Below are positions 37,040-48,411 of a stretch of 64,000 nt of DNA, piece by piece. Source of the DNA: Suillus spraguei (Eukaryota; Basidiomycota; Agaricomycetes; Boletales; Suillaceae); NCBI GenBank assembly GCA_016800925.1, contig JABCPU010000069.1:62001-126000 (forward strand), given 5' to 3'. The position numbers and the translations under genes were made by a program. The notes beneath the pieces are model-generated. The model saw nothing but the letters and a program-made list of their open reading frames with translations. It was not told where the DNA came from and ran no database searches. Positions within the stretch are counted from its first letter, which is position 1, and each line of letters starts with the position of its first letter.

Positions 37040-39110
37040 CTAGTGTTTTGGTCGTTTCATATCACCACCGACCGTGAAATCAAGGTTTGCTAGAGGTCTT
37101 CGAGTTCCGTTAGGGTTTCCGGCAACTGACTGCTGTTGCTGAGCGAGGCCAAGGCCTTGCAAAGGCCTAGATGACGATGAAGAGGCTCTACAGTTCTTGA
37201 GTCTGATATCAGTCATATGGTGGTGTCAAGATCTACATACTGCATGGTGTCGGCTTTACGTTTTAGGCCCGAAATGTTGGACGAGCTGGAAGTAGAACCT
37301 GTTGTCCGATTTGGAGATCGAGGTGGCCCCATTGGTTTGGGTTGTTGTATAGCCGGATTCTGTCTTTCATGTGAGCAACAGCCAGCCAAAGAGAGGGGAT
37401 GTATTTACCATGCCCGGAGGAAAATGGAAACCTCCCATGGACGGCGTACCACGCCTAGCTTCTGAAGAGGAAGCAGAGGTACCGGAGTTTGATTCGCGTG
37501 TTTTCGGAGGCGCTGTAGGTGCACCTACTGCATCACCGACTCCTTGACGTACTGTATTTGCAGTCGATGGACCAGCTTGGAACTGCGGCGCGTTTGAGTG
37601 AGAAAAACGAAAACCTCCTAGAGCAGTCGCTTCGCCTCTTCCAGAGCTAGAGCTCTCCTGGCCATGCACCGAGTTTCCTTGGGGAGCCTTTGGGGATTGC
37701 CGAGGATTCTCGGATGTAGCGGCTGCCCCCGGGTCAAAAGTCACATCCGAGACACTCACTCCACCCATACCCTCTTCGAAGTCGATCGGTCTCCCCAAAT
37801 CACCATCCCCAAGGTCAACGTTGGCATAGAATTCGTCGTCTTCTGAGTCAATACTGTATGATGTCTCATCAGCCATTGGTAATTCAACCTCGTCCACTAG
37901 CTGCGGTTCTGCAGCAGGTTCAGTAAAAGACACACGTCGTTGCTCAGGCTGAACAAGTGGTGATGGGGCGGATTGCCTGTACTGTCCGCGATTCGCATTC
38001 CCTGCTCGTTGGACTGGTGTATGGATAGGAGTGTTCAGGCCATTGGTAGTACCGTGACCATTCCCAGGTGCTTTGTCGTTACGGATTGGGGTAGCGCTTG
38101 TGGAACCACTTGCACCCGAAGTCATCTCCTGTCGTAAGTGTCGGGGGATATATGTGATCGGGACCTCAGCTCCCTGGGGTGGCTCAGACTTGACCACAAC
38201 CCTGTTCGCTTTCATATCGGGAGCAATCGCAGGCGTTTGTGGTGCTGTCTGAATTGAAACAGGTGCAGCCATTGAAATACTGTTTGCTATACTGGGTTTT
38301 GTGTCATCAAACTCTGGACGGCGATATAACTCGGACTTGTCAAATTTTGCCTTGGCAGAATTCTCAAATGAGTTCTAGTTCCGAGTCGTTCCTGGCGGTA
38401 CTTACAGGTGAGACTTTAATCTTTGTGATCTCTTGGGTATACGATTTGTCATATAAACAATTCCCAAGGAGTGATCCGAAGTTGCGGAGTGCTCGCTTCA
38501 CTGCATCAGTTACGGCTTCCTTCTTACTCTAAAAAATAAAATGAATGAGCAGAACTGCCAAATCTATGAATATCACCTTATCAATAGCCTGAGCTCTGCC
38601 CTTCGCATTCTCTGCCGTCCCATATCCCACATCTTCGTGAAACACACCGTAGCTAAGGGTGACACGGACAATGCAAGAAACACCAACATTACATCTCTTG
38701 GACTCCTCATTGTAGTCCACGTAGTCGGTAGTCATGTTGATAATTTGGGAACTCCATCCATTGAACCCAAAAACCTCGTTTGCAATGTTGATGATTTTCC
38801 ACCCTTCCGCATACGTGAGCTTAGGTCCACCTCCAGGACCTGGTCTCTGTGAGATGTACTCCGGCCCAAGTTTCTTGTTTAGCTTAGCCTGAAGGGTAGC
38901 GATCTTGATGGCCGTATCGTTGGACATATCCATAGAGAGTGAGTGATCAGCAAAGGAGTTGGTTGATCTAAAGCTGCCATGTATCGACGGATCGAAAGAC
39001 ATCGCGCCGCTGGTGATAACCTTCGACTGAGGCCGACCGAATTCTGGAGTTGGCTGTTGCATTGCCGTATTGTATGAATCCAAGAGGTGGCCGCTGAAAG
39101 CCCCGGCCAT
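37040..39110 (-). CDS. rad52: DNA recombination/repair protein Rad52
   Basis: Five exons. The N-terminal annealing domain is clear: LQAKLNKKLGPEYISQR, LTYAEGWKIINIANEVFGFN, GWSSQIINMTTDYVD, CNVGVSCIVRVTL, HEDVGYGTAENAKGRAQAID, then KSKKEAVTDAVKRAL and RNFGSLLGNCLYDKSYTQEI. The remaining 350 residues are low complexity with an acidic patch and a final FTVGGDMKRPKH. The family anneals single strands and loads Rad51 in homologous recombination, in the nucleus. The last intron, after KADTMQ, is only 38 nt (GTATGT to TATCAG). The start was set at MAGAFSGHLLDSYNTAMQ (39110); MSFDPSIHGSF at about 39003 is an alternative. It converges with ERG6. Confidence 0.95.
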
Positions 39111-40392
39111 TAAAAAGAAAAAACCGGATTGTGGACGGATAGTGGATGGGCTGAGCACCGTTATTGGTAATATGGTATTAATGTGACGGTGGGAAGATCA
39201 TTCGCTCATAGTTAAACGCGCTGCAAGGGCCAAACTGATACAAACAGATTAACGCGTTGTCATTGCACGTGATAGACCCAATGACTCTCACGTGCGAGAG
39301 TCCACACAGAGTCCACAGAGCAACAAGAATACATGATAAATTGATAATAATATGATTGTCTAAGTTATGCATATGGGGGGCATTGTCATGACTTGGAAAA
39401 AGAATATATGTACCTCTCCGGAGGATTGTCTGTCCCCTGACTTTCGCAAACCTCTACTACTGTGAAGTTTGAACTACCTAAGATTCTTTCTAAAGTCCTG
39501 GTTGTGATTCGGACGTAGTATACGGCAATCATCTGTTCATAATCCCTTAATATAATAGATATAACAACTGGTTTTCGTCATGGCTTACTATAAGTTTCAC
39601 TGTTCACCGCGAGTCCCTTCCTCAGAGATCAATGTTCATCCTTGCACCCAGTTTGCATCATGAAGCTGTTAGTCCCGCCTCTGCCGCAAGTGAGCATTGA
39701 ATATCTATTTCTGTTTCTGTATCTTCAGAAACTGATTATGCACATCAAATTCGTGATCACAAGTTCCAACGCTGTTCCGCAGTAATCCAAATGTAGACTC
39801 GGAGGGTCTACCGTGACCGACTCCGTACTTACATATGATATGAGCGTTGAGGAATACATGTATGTGTATATGCGCATGGCCAATTCTTACCAGCGTGGAT
39901 CAGAAAAGCGCTACCTACTGTGCAGTACGTCAATCAAGATTTCGACCACGCAACCAAGAATTAAACGTCGACACTTTTTTTTATAAAAAACGGGGTTGGT
40001 CAACTTGATATGATGATTTGGCTGCTGGTATATCAGGATGTGAACGTCGCAGAAGGAGATATCGAAACAGATGGGAGACCCTCCTTAATCGTTGTATACC
40101 TGAGAAGCTACAGCGTCCGCACCCCTGACTAGCTGTTTTAAAGGTATTCTAATACGCCTTTTTCCGAGGGAATTTGAGCTTCATGGTCCATCAGCGCTGT
40201 TAAGATTCCAAGTGGGAATTGGAGAAGTTCAATTTTAAAAGGGATTGAATTTTGGGAGCGATAAATGATATACAAAAAGGTTTCAGCCGGAGCACTTGGC
40301 GAAGTGGCTTTGTGTTGACATGTCCATTTTTGGAAAGCGGAAGTTACTGCCCTTTTGATTTTCAAGTTCGTCGGACGAAAGCTTCGTTTCCA
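39111..40392. other. Divergent promoter region between RAD52 and mL59
   Basis: 1.3 kb with no recognisable gene. The open frame of mL59 continues upstream to 40252 but lacks family similarity there. Confidence 0.5.
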
Positions 40393-41093
40393 ATGTCTGC
40401 TTTGCAAGCCATCAAACGGTTTCGAATACGGGAATTGGGGGCTATTGCTCTACCAAGTCCTGCTCTCGTAAATTCAGCTCCAAAAACCAAATTATATCCT
40501 AGTTCGGCATCCTCGTCGCGCAACAAGGTTCCAGTTGCTAGCATAGAGAATCCATTCATTCCGAAGCTCAACCCAAAGACGGGCAGATGGGCCCCGCCGA
40601 AGTACTCCCTGCGCCAACAGGCTTTACTTGTCAAGAAAGCCCGCGAATCTGGCACGCTTGCGCTTCTACCTCCTGGTCCAAAAATTTCGGTATCAGAAAT
40701 TGCTGCTTCCGGGCAAGCTATCGTTCCAGGGCCATCGGCTTCAGAGAAATCTCAAGTTAAAAATGCTGCCGCACCGTGGACGCGTCCAGTAGAATGGATA
40801 GGTGAAGTGAAGGAGAAGAAAGTCATTGGTGCAGAAGTTGGGAACAGGTTATATGCAGGGAAGAAGCGGATGTTCAAGGGGCACAAGTGGCAACGTATTG
40901 CAGAGAAGAGGGAGAAACAGAGGGCGTTACTCATGCGTAGTATGCCCAAGCGTATCAAGGAGTTCAAGCAGGTATGGTCTCTACAGTCACATTCACTGCG
41001 ATATTTGACATGGTGCTTCAGTATTACAAGAGACGACGTCCACACCCTCTCAAACCTCCTCGCACTGCTAAGAATGCGAAACTTCCCTTCTAG
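40393..41093 (+). CDS. Mitochondrial large-subunit ribosomal protein mL59 (MrpL25-like)
   Basis: Two exons (40393-40971, 41022-41093) around a 50-nt intron encode 216 residues. The family blocks are present: NPKTGRWAPPKYSLRRQA-like (PKTGRWAPPKYSLRQQALL), VKKARESGTLALLPPGPK, GAEVGNRLYAGKKRMFKGHK, WQRIAEKREKQRALLMRSMP and the basic end YYKRRRPHPLKPPR. The start MSALQAIKRFRIREL fits the short mitochondrial leader of relatives. It is a structural component of the mitoribosome large subunit. Length and both ends agree with the family. Confidence 0.9.
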
Positions 41094-41562
41094 ATTTCTT
41101 TGCTATTTACTGGCCATTAAGGTTGTTTGTCTTACCCCAGCCTATGGCACATACGTGCTGGAAAAATGCGCTGCGAGAGTGATCGAAAATATACTCTAAT
41201 GCTGATCAGCCCAATTTATCATCCTGTGGCACAGTGACGACTGGTAATATGCCTGGAGCGCTAGCGTGTCCTTAGTATATACTCGTGCTACATAAATACA
41301 TACTTCACCCCAGCGCCTTGCAGTGCTCCACTAGTGGTCAATGCGGGACGGATCTAGAGGTCTAGCGAATGGGCTTAGAGGGATCGTTGCTCTTGACATG
41401 CTCGGCACCCAAGTGAGACTGTTTTGGTTGTACTAGTACCGGGACTATTACGGCTCTATTGACCGATTCCCGGACGACCCTACTACTTAGTTGGAGGCTC
41501 TCTCTTCCTATTCGGCTACACCACTCTTTATCTTCTCAGAGTGGATACCAAGCGTTGGCAGA
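41094..41562. other. Spacer, likely promoter of the MFS permease
   Basis: No gene or repeat recognised in about 470 bp. Confidence 0.5.
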
Positions 41563-43822
41563 ATGGACTTCAACCATTATGAACACTGCGACAGAAGACA
41601 AGATGATCCTGGCCGAGAAGATGTTAGCGAAATAGATCCACTCATTCCACTGGACCCTGACCCGGAAGTTCAAGAGCGAAGACTCTTGAGGAAATTGGAT
41701 AAGAGGATCTTGCCAATACTATGCCTGCTCTACCTATTTGCTTGTAAGTTCGACTTGCACCCTTACTATTTTTGGTAGCAAACCAATCAAGCAGCCTGAC
41801 TCTTGACCTTGGCAGATCTTGATCGGTCAAACCTAGGCAATGCTCGATTACAGGGTTTACCCGGAGATGTTCTTGGTGGAGATCCTACTGGGGTACTATT
41901 TGATTGGGTCAATTCTGCTTTCTTTTTCACTTATGTGAGTTTCCAATTTTTTGGAATTTTGGTCGCGGGCCAACTACCGACAACGCGGCTCACAGATAAT
42001 TCTGCAAGTTCCGTTCACTGTCATCTCGAAGTATTACAATCCACGCATATGGATTGGCTACTCTGCTATCTTCTGGGGGATATGTTCCACATCAATGGTC
42101 TGATAGCTCTATAATAATAATCCATATTTCCTTCGTTTTAATCATGACACATAACCTACTCAGGCAGCCGCGCATACTTTCACTGGCCTGATGATTACTC
42201 GGCTTGGCTTAGGAACTTTTGAAGCAGCCTTTGGAGGCTCTGTTGTACTATACTTTTGTGAGTTGTGGGATTTTCAGTCTGTAATTGTTGTATTTGACGT
42301 TTTCAATAGCTTTCTACTATACCAAGACCGAGTGCGGTACTCGCATCGCATACTGGTTTGGATTTGCAGCTGTCGCAGGGGCATTTGGGGGGCTCATTGC
42401 TTACGGGATCCAACATGTTAAGGTATCAATTGCGAACTGGAGGTTGCTTTTTCTGTTAGAGGTATGTTTATGTTCGTCAGACAGAATGTAAGTCATGCGC
42501 TGATGATATGCCCTCTAGGGCACACCGACAATACTCCTAGGTTTACTCTGTCTATTTATGCTCCCAGACCGTCCGGAGTCCACACAGTTCCTTACTGCAG
42601 CGGAGCGTAAAATCGCGATTAGGCGCATGCACAAAGGGACAAGTGGCGACTTTGGTGCAGTTGTCCGTCAAAGTAATTTCTATAAATTCAATGCAGGTCT
42701 GAGGTTCTGATTGATGAACAGGCCACGTCATTGCGGCTTTCCAGGACTGGAGGGCAAGCCCTCCATCTGCATTTCTGTGACCCAGTATCTAATATAAACT
42801 GTAGATCTACGTAGGTGGGGTGATTTACTTTGGTCTCAACTGTGCCTTGGCGTCGTTGTCAGCTTTCTTACCGACTATCATTGGTACCATGGGGCATGGT
42901 AAGACTATCATTTCTGTCATCAAACTATCTTTTGACTCAATTTCACATCAGAAAATGCAATGGCTCAACTGATGACAGTGCCGCCATACGCTATGGCCGG
43001 TTTCGTGCTCATGGTTACATCCTACTCATCCGACAGATTGCAGATTAGGGGACCCTTACTTGTCTGTACCAGCGGAATTGGTGGTCTGGGTTATATGTGA
43101 ACGAGGCTGTCATTAATGGACAAGATGCAAATGCTGATCTGCATTCTGCTCTAGGATTATGCTTGGCGCAACTCATCAACAAGACGTGCGCTACGCCGCA
43201 ACATTTCTTATCACTAGCGGAACCTATTCAAGTATCGGCTTGATGACCGCTTGGTGTATGTGTGATTTTCGATGTGTCTACTGCTCAATTAATTTTTCCA
43301 CTTAACAGTTAGCCATAATCTCGGTTCTGAAACAAAGAGAGCTACTGGGATTCCTCTCTATGGTGCTATTGGGCAAATTGGAGCCATATTGGGATCCCAT
43401 CTCTACCCCTTGACTGAGGGTCCCGCTTATACGTTCGTCCTTCGATCTTTCTGTGTGAATACGCCTAACCTAACTTGCGGTATTTTAGGAATGGATTTAC
43501 CGGTAATCTGATAATCATACCGCAACTTTCTGCCACGTTGACGAACTGACCTCAGTTTCTGCGTCCCTGCTCTTTTTGGCTGCACTATGTGCACTCTTGT
43601 TGAGCGTAAGCCTAGGCCTCTTTTTATGATTACCTGAATTCATCATTTCCAAAGGTTTCCTTTCGTTTGGACAACATGCAACGAGATCAGCAGTACGGCA
43701 AACCTGATCCAGACGGTATGGTAGATACGTCGGAGCTCGCAGACAAGGTAAGTCGTTGAATCAAAAGGCGAATGTTTGTTCTGACCAATCAATAGGCTCC
43801 TGGGTTCCGATACGTTCCGTAG
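41563..43822 (+). CDS. MFS permease, anion:cation symporter (Dal5/Tna1-like) family
   Basis: About thirteen exons form a full open model of about 500 residues. The cytosolic N-terminus MDFNHYEHCDRR, with ERRLLRKLDKRILPILCLLY, leads into TM1 with YLDRSNLGNARLQGL (family hallmark). Next come FTGLMITRLGLGTFEAAFGG, AYWFGFAAVAGAFGGLIAYG, NWRLLFLLEGTPTILLGLL, LPDRPESTQFLTAAER, YFGLNCALASLSAFLPTII, SHNLGSETKRATGIPLYGAI and GQIGAILGSHLYP. The tail is DQQYGKPDPDG. Substrates of this family are small organic anions or vitamins; none can be assigned. One intron after FQDWR (42760-42810 region) begins GCAAGC and is GC-AG. A decayed relative lies just downstream. Confidence 0.92.
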
Positions 43823-44069
43823 CAGATAAGCAATCGTGTACGGAATGATCAGTTCAAATAGTATCATACCGTTAAGTACTCTTCTCACCTGATTCATCAT
43901 GGGACCTGTAGAGAATATCAATGTGCGTAGTCCATGAAATACACATGTATCATTACTTCTTCATGCTTCTTCAAGTTCCCATTCACGCCGTAGCCACTTT
44001 CCTACTACTGACATGGGCGCTCATCAAGTCGGAGAACATTTGCGTGACTAAGAGAAATTTCAAACCACC

Positions 44070-44800
44070 GCATCAAGAGACCCTGCCGCACTGGAAAATG
44101 AGAAGAGCTATTTCTGAACCTCGATTGGAAGATCTTACTCCTGACTTGCTCGCTATATCTCCTTGTATGCACATCCGCGGCCTAGCCGCTCGAGAAGTGA
44201 ACGTCACTGACATAGATCGTACTAACCTCGGCAATGCGCAGTTGATGAAGTACGGGACACATTTGAAGGGGACCCGACAGGCGTACGATTTGATATGGCC
44301 GATCCTGTTTTTATCACATTTGTGAGTCATCGTGCACTTCACTTGGCTGAGGAAGGAAAGTTGATCCCAACACCTCTTTCATTGAAGCCCCGATCACGGT
44401 GTTATGGATACCCTTCAACCCACGTTGGCTAGGGGTCTATATATATGTATAGTATAGCCCGCATTATCTGTAAGCAAATTACACAAGGGTGGATTGATTA
44501 TAGGCAACGACTTTCGTCATTCCCAGCTTCATAGCTTTACAATTAGCCCTGGGATTATGGGTGGCAGGCCTCGGGCCTACGCTAGTCTTGTACTATTATA
44601 CGAGCGAATGCGATTCTTATCGTTTGTCTAAAAAATCGGGCTAGCTTTTTGCTATATTATAGGACTCTATACAAAAGAGGAGTATGGTTCGCGAATTGCT
44701 TAAAATTAGATTCCCAAACGGTCACTTGTAAGACCATTCAGTGGCTTGGAATTTACAGCTGCGAATTGGAGACTGTTATTTATTGTTCAAGTATTTTCTG
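44070..44800 (+). pseudogene. Decayed relative of the upstream ACS-type MFS permease
   Basis: Frame-broken fragments follow the order of the neighbouring permease: LDWKILLLTCSLYLL, DIDRTNLGNAQL, GDPTGVRFDMADPVFITF, APITVLWIPFNPRWLGVYIY, ATTFVIPSFIALQLALGLW, YTKEEYGSRIA, and a piece matching NWRLLFLLE. Stops, frame changes and missing segments exclude function. It looks like an old tandem duplicate in the same orientation. Confidence 0.8.
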
Positions 44801-45536
44801 CAAATCCCACTGACGGTCTGCTAAAGGCATCCCGACGGTACTGATTACATAATTAGGATAGTTTTTCAAGTCGGATCATGCAGTCCGCGCTGACATTCTA
44901 ATTATGTTACCGTCGGCCATCGGGTTAACGAGACAAGCAGATTCCGCGTGTTCTCCCTAACTACAGGGTCTAATTTCCGCCCCCCGATTGTTACATATCT
45001 TAAATATCGACGTAGTCGATACACATCCATGGAAGCAAGCATGTCCATGGATCATACCGGCACACACATGTCTCAAGAAAAACCCGATAACATTTAGATT
45101 TCCTCTCAGAACTCGAGCTATAAGCGTCAGTGTAGCGCCCACCCTGCCCAAAGTTCTCTCCAGTAAAAAATGCTAAAAGTATCACTAGACGGGTAACATT
45201 GAGGAGTGCGTGAAAATTTTTGAGGCCGACGGTTATGCGAAGCATTGTAGCGTCAAGCGTATAGGGGGAGAGTAAGGTTCGTAAAGTCGTAAATCCAGGT
45301 CACAAACGCAAGAAGTGTGGCATCAGGTAACAAAAGCGTATTGGATGGCTAGAATAATCGTAGACAAAAAAAATCTGGACAGTAAAAGTGAAGCGCAAGA
45401 TAATGATGGAGGGTGTGATTGATCCAGATGTATTCCTAGAAGTGTGTAATGCACGGTATAGTGCAGATGCAGATAGGGAAATCGGAAATGAAGGTAAGAA
45501 TGGAAGCTAATGTGTTAAAGATCAAGCAGATGGTTA
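44801..45536. other. 3' flank of the Rrm4-like gene, no gene seen
   Basis: Short open frames at 44957-45245 overlap on both strands and carry no recognisable motif. Confidence 0.45.
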
Positions 45537-48411
45537 TTACTTGCCGCCGGCTTGAAGGAGGAGTGCCTTTTCCTTGAGAACAGAAGGGTAGCTATTCATA
45601 AGATGAGCCAGAGCCCGGAGGTCGTCTTGATCAAGTAGGCCAATGGTAAGTTTCGGCTGAAAGAAGTGTTCAGTAACATAAGTAACACCGATGAAACTGA
45701 AACTCACTGCGCCTTTAATACCAAATGCCTTGATGGCTCGATACCTGAATTAGTCGCAAGATTAAATTTCTGTGAAGTCAAAAATGTCATTGTCGACGTA
45801 CAGCTTATCACCAAGCTGCTGCTTCTGTGCTTGTATTGGCTTATCCATAAGGCTGTCGATGAACTCATCCGTGGTTTTCACGACTAATGGATCTACTTTC
45901 GGCAGAGGGAGGCCGGTTGCTGACGATGAATTTGCGAGCTTAATAATCTCGGCAGCAGGTAAACGTGCTAGAGATGCGATCGTATGTGACGGAGATGATC
46001 CAGGTGTGACTGGCACGGGAGACGACGCGGCGGAGGGACCCTTAGATGACAATGCAGGGGTTCTGGGAGAGCTCTCGATGGTTGCCACGATCTTCTTCGC
46101 CTGAGGTGTCACTGGGACGGGCTGTGCAGGAGCCGATTGGATAGATTGAGTGTCAGGCTTCTGCTGTTCCTCATCTCCATCATCACTATCCAGGACCGTT
46201 TTTGCGTCTGCTATCTTTGCTCGCAGAACATCAGTGTTGAATAGACACAGGGCACGCTCGCGCTTGGGAAGACTCATGAGAAGTTCCACGAGATCGGCCT
46301 GCCTGGATGACTCAAATTTGCTTACAGCCGCAGCCATGCGGTCTTGTTCAGAAATAGGTGGCACCGAGCCAGAGGGAGAGGAAGTGCGTGGAGGTGTGGA
46401 CAGCGACGCAGAGATCGAAATAGGGGTAGATGGATGCTCCGGCGCCGAGGCAGTAGCATTCAGGGCGCTTGGGTCGAGCACGCGCGAATCTTGAGAGTTC
46501 GAAGGCGAGGGTGACTTCATAGGTGAGGGTGTGCTGGCAGGCTTGAGCGAATTACGGGCAGTAGCAACTTGTTCCGCGAATTTGGCAGGATCTTGAATGC
46601 CGGACACGGCTTCGCTCAGAGACAATGATACCAAAGATTCAACAATTGCTTCGACCTCGTCGGCGGGTACATTGTCACTCGCCTTCACTCGCCGGCTAAG
46701 TTCACCGGTGAGAACTTCCTTCCTCACCACAGGTGAAAGCGCAGCAAGGTCATCGTAGCGCATAGGCAAATTAAGAGTGCCAGAAAGAGCAGCCTGTGAA
46801 CACATCAGCATTCATTCTAGGCACTAAGAAGGACAGAGTTGTCACATTATAATAACTGCCTGAGCCCCGCCTGCCTCTGTCCGGACGGTCAATATGACCC
46901 ATAACTGGCGAGCCGAGAACAGAAGGTGCACGGCGTGGGCTGGAGAATCCGATGTAGCTCTCACCAGCTTCACTGGCAGTAGGACTTGTTGCTCCGCTTG
47001 CACTTCTAGGATGTCCGTTATGGCCAAACCTCTGGGCGAGTTTCTCCTGTCGTAACTGTTTTGGTTCATGAAGTCTGACAACTAGCTGTTTTGTGCCTAG
47101 AACGACACCATTCATAGCATGCATAGCAGCAGAAGCTAGATTCGAATGTGATTAATAATGTCGAATGTCGAGCAACAGGAATATTATACCTGCGTCGGGA
47201 GTCTGGAAGGAAACAAATCCAAAGCCACGGCTCTCACCATTCTCATTCCGCATCACGCGAGCACTATTCCGATCATTAGGGCGTCTTTCAGCCGAAAAGA
47301 GATAGGGCATACCTGACAATCTGACCGAACTATAATTTCATAGTTAGTATGAGATGAATAATTTGGCACAAGCAAAATATCACTAAGTACCTGACGGAAA
47401 TGGGCGAAAAGACCGTTGGAATTGATCTCAGGATCTAAATTCTGCACCCGAGGATAAGAAACTTTTAGAAGAGTGATGTGATGAAAGGCTAACCTTGCAG
47501 AATAGATTGCAAGGGTCTATCAGACCACTGTGACTACTAGATCCGGGTCCCGATAATGGGGCAAGCTGTACTTGCTGGCCCGGGCCATGAACAAATATGG
47601 GAGCTCTTGCAGCGGGGTATGGACTCACACGAGGAGGCGAGTACTGATGGTTGGTTAGTGGGCCCGATCAACAATGATGATATTAAAATACAAACTTGAG
47701 GATAGGGAAATACAGATCCTGATGGAACAAATGTTGGGGCATGGGCGCTGAACTCAGAGACAGTACCACTGGTACGTCGCGCCTGGTATACTGTTACAGC
47801 AATGTTTTGTCCTTCAACGTCAGCACAGTGCATAGCTTCTTCGGCAATCTGTGCATCCTCTTCGCGCCAGAACTCGACAACTCCGGTATCGCTTCCAAAT
47901 CCAGTCTGTGTCCGGGTAGATGCAAGAGCGCCAAATTGCCGGAATAAATCATAAAGCTGGAAATCAGTAAAGCCAACTGGAAGATGCTTGACAAGACGTG
48001 GTAGAGCAGATGGAGGGGGTAGTGGTGTTGGCGGTGTAGTTGGTGGATATGGAGATAGGACTAAAAACACGGAGGGTTGCAAACCCTGAATCGGACGCGA
48101 CTGTAAGGTGGCGAGAGCCTTCTCCGCTACGCAAATTAACGATTCAGTGAGAAAGATCAAATTGAACGCGCAAATCAGGCACAACCTTTCTCGAGGTACT
48201 TGAATTCTATGGTTCCTGAGAGAGGGCGATTGCTGCCATCACGCACAATGTTGGGTCTGAATGGAGCACATGGCTGGAAGGTCATGGCAAGATTTTCATC
48301 AGTGACATAAGGAGGAAGATTGGAGATATAAAGCAAAGGTTCGTGAAGGTATGGATGAGGCTGGGGAACCTCAGTATCCTGCATAGTAGGAGAAGAGTAT
48401 CCAGTAGCCAT
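45537..48411 (-). CDS. rrm4: Rrm4-like RNA-binding protein: three RRMs plus MLLE-type segments
   Basis: Ten or so exons. RRM1: LLYISNLPPYVTDENLAMTF with GTIEFKYLEKAEKAL. RRM2: PRLVKHLPVGFTDFQLYDLF, GVVEFWREEDAQIAEEAMH. RRM3: DPCNLFCKNLDPEINSNGLF, FGQIVSARVMRNENGESRGF, AMNGVVLGTKQLVVRLHE. The C-terminal half has MLLE-like helices: RYDDLAALSPVVRKEVLTGE, RQADLVELLMSLPKRERAL, and the best one KAFGIKGAPKLTIGLLDQDD followed by LRALAHLMNSYPSVLKEKAL. Rrm4 of Ustilago maydis, with this layout, carries mRNAs on moving endosomes through an MLLE-Upa1 contact. Sequence between is Ser/Pro-rich. An exon of only 17 nt lies at 47313-47329 inside RRM3. Orthology is inferred from architecture; a PABP paralogue is less likely because only three RRMs are present. 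Confidence 0.88.
47313..47329 (-). other. 17-nt micro-exon inside RRM3 of the Rrm4-like gene
   Basis: TTCGGTCAGATTGTCAG is preceded by an acceptor (AAATTATAG) and followed by GTATGCCC. Including it joins FAHFRQ to FGQIVSARVMRNE in frame, which is the expected RNP-spacing of an RRM; skipping it shifts the frame. Confidence 0.82.
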
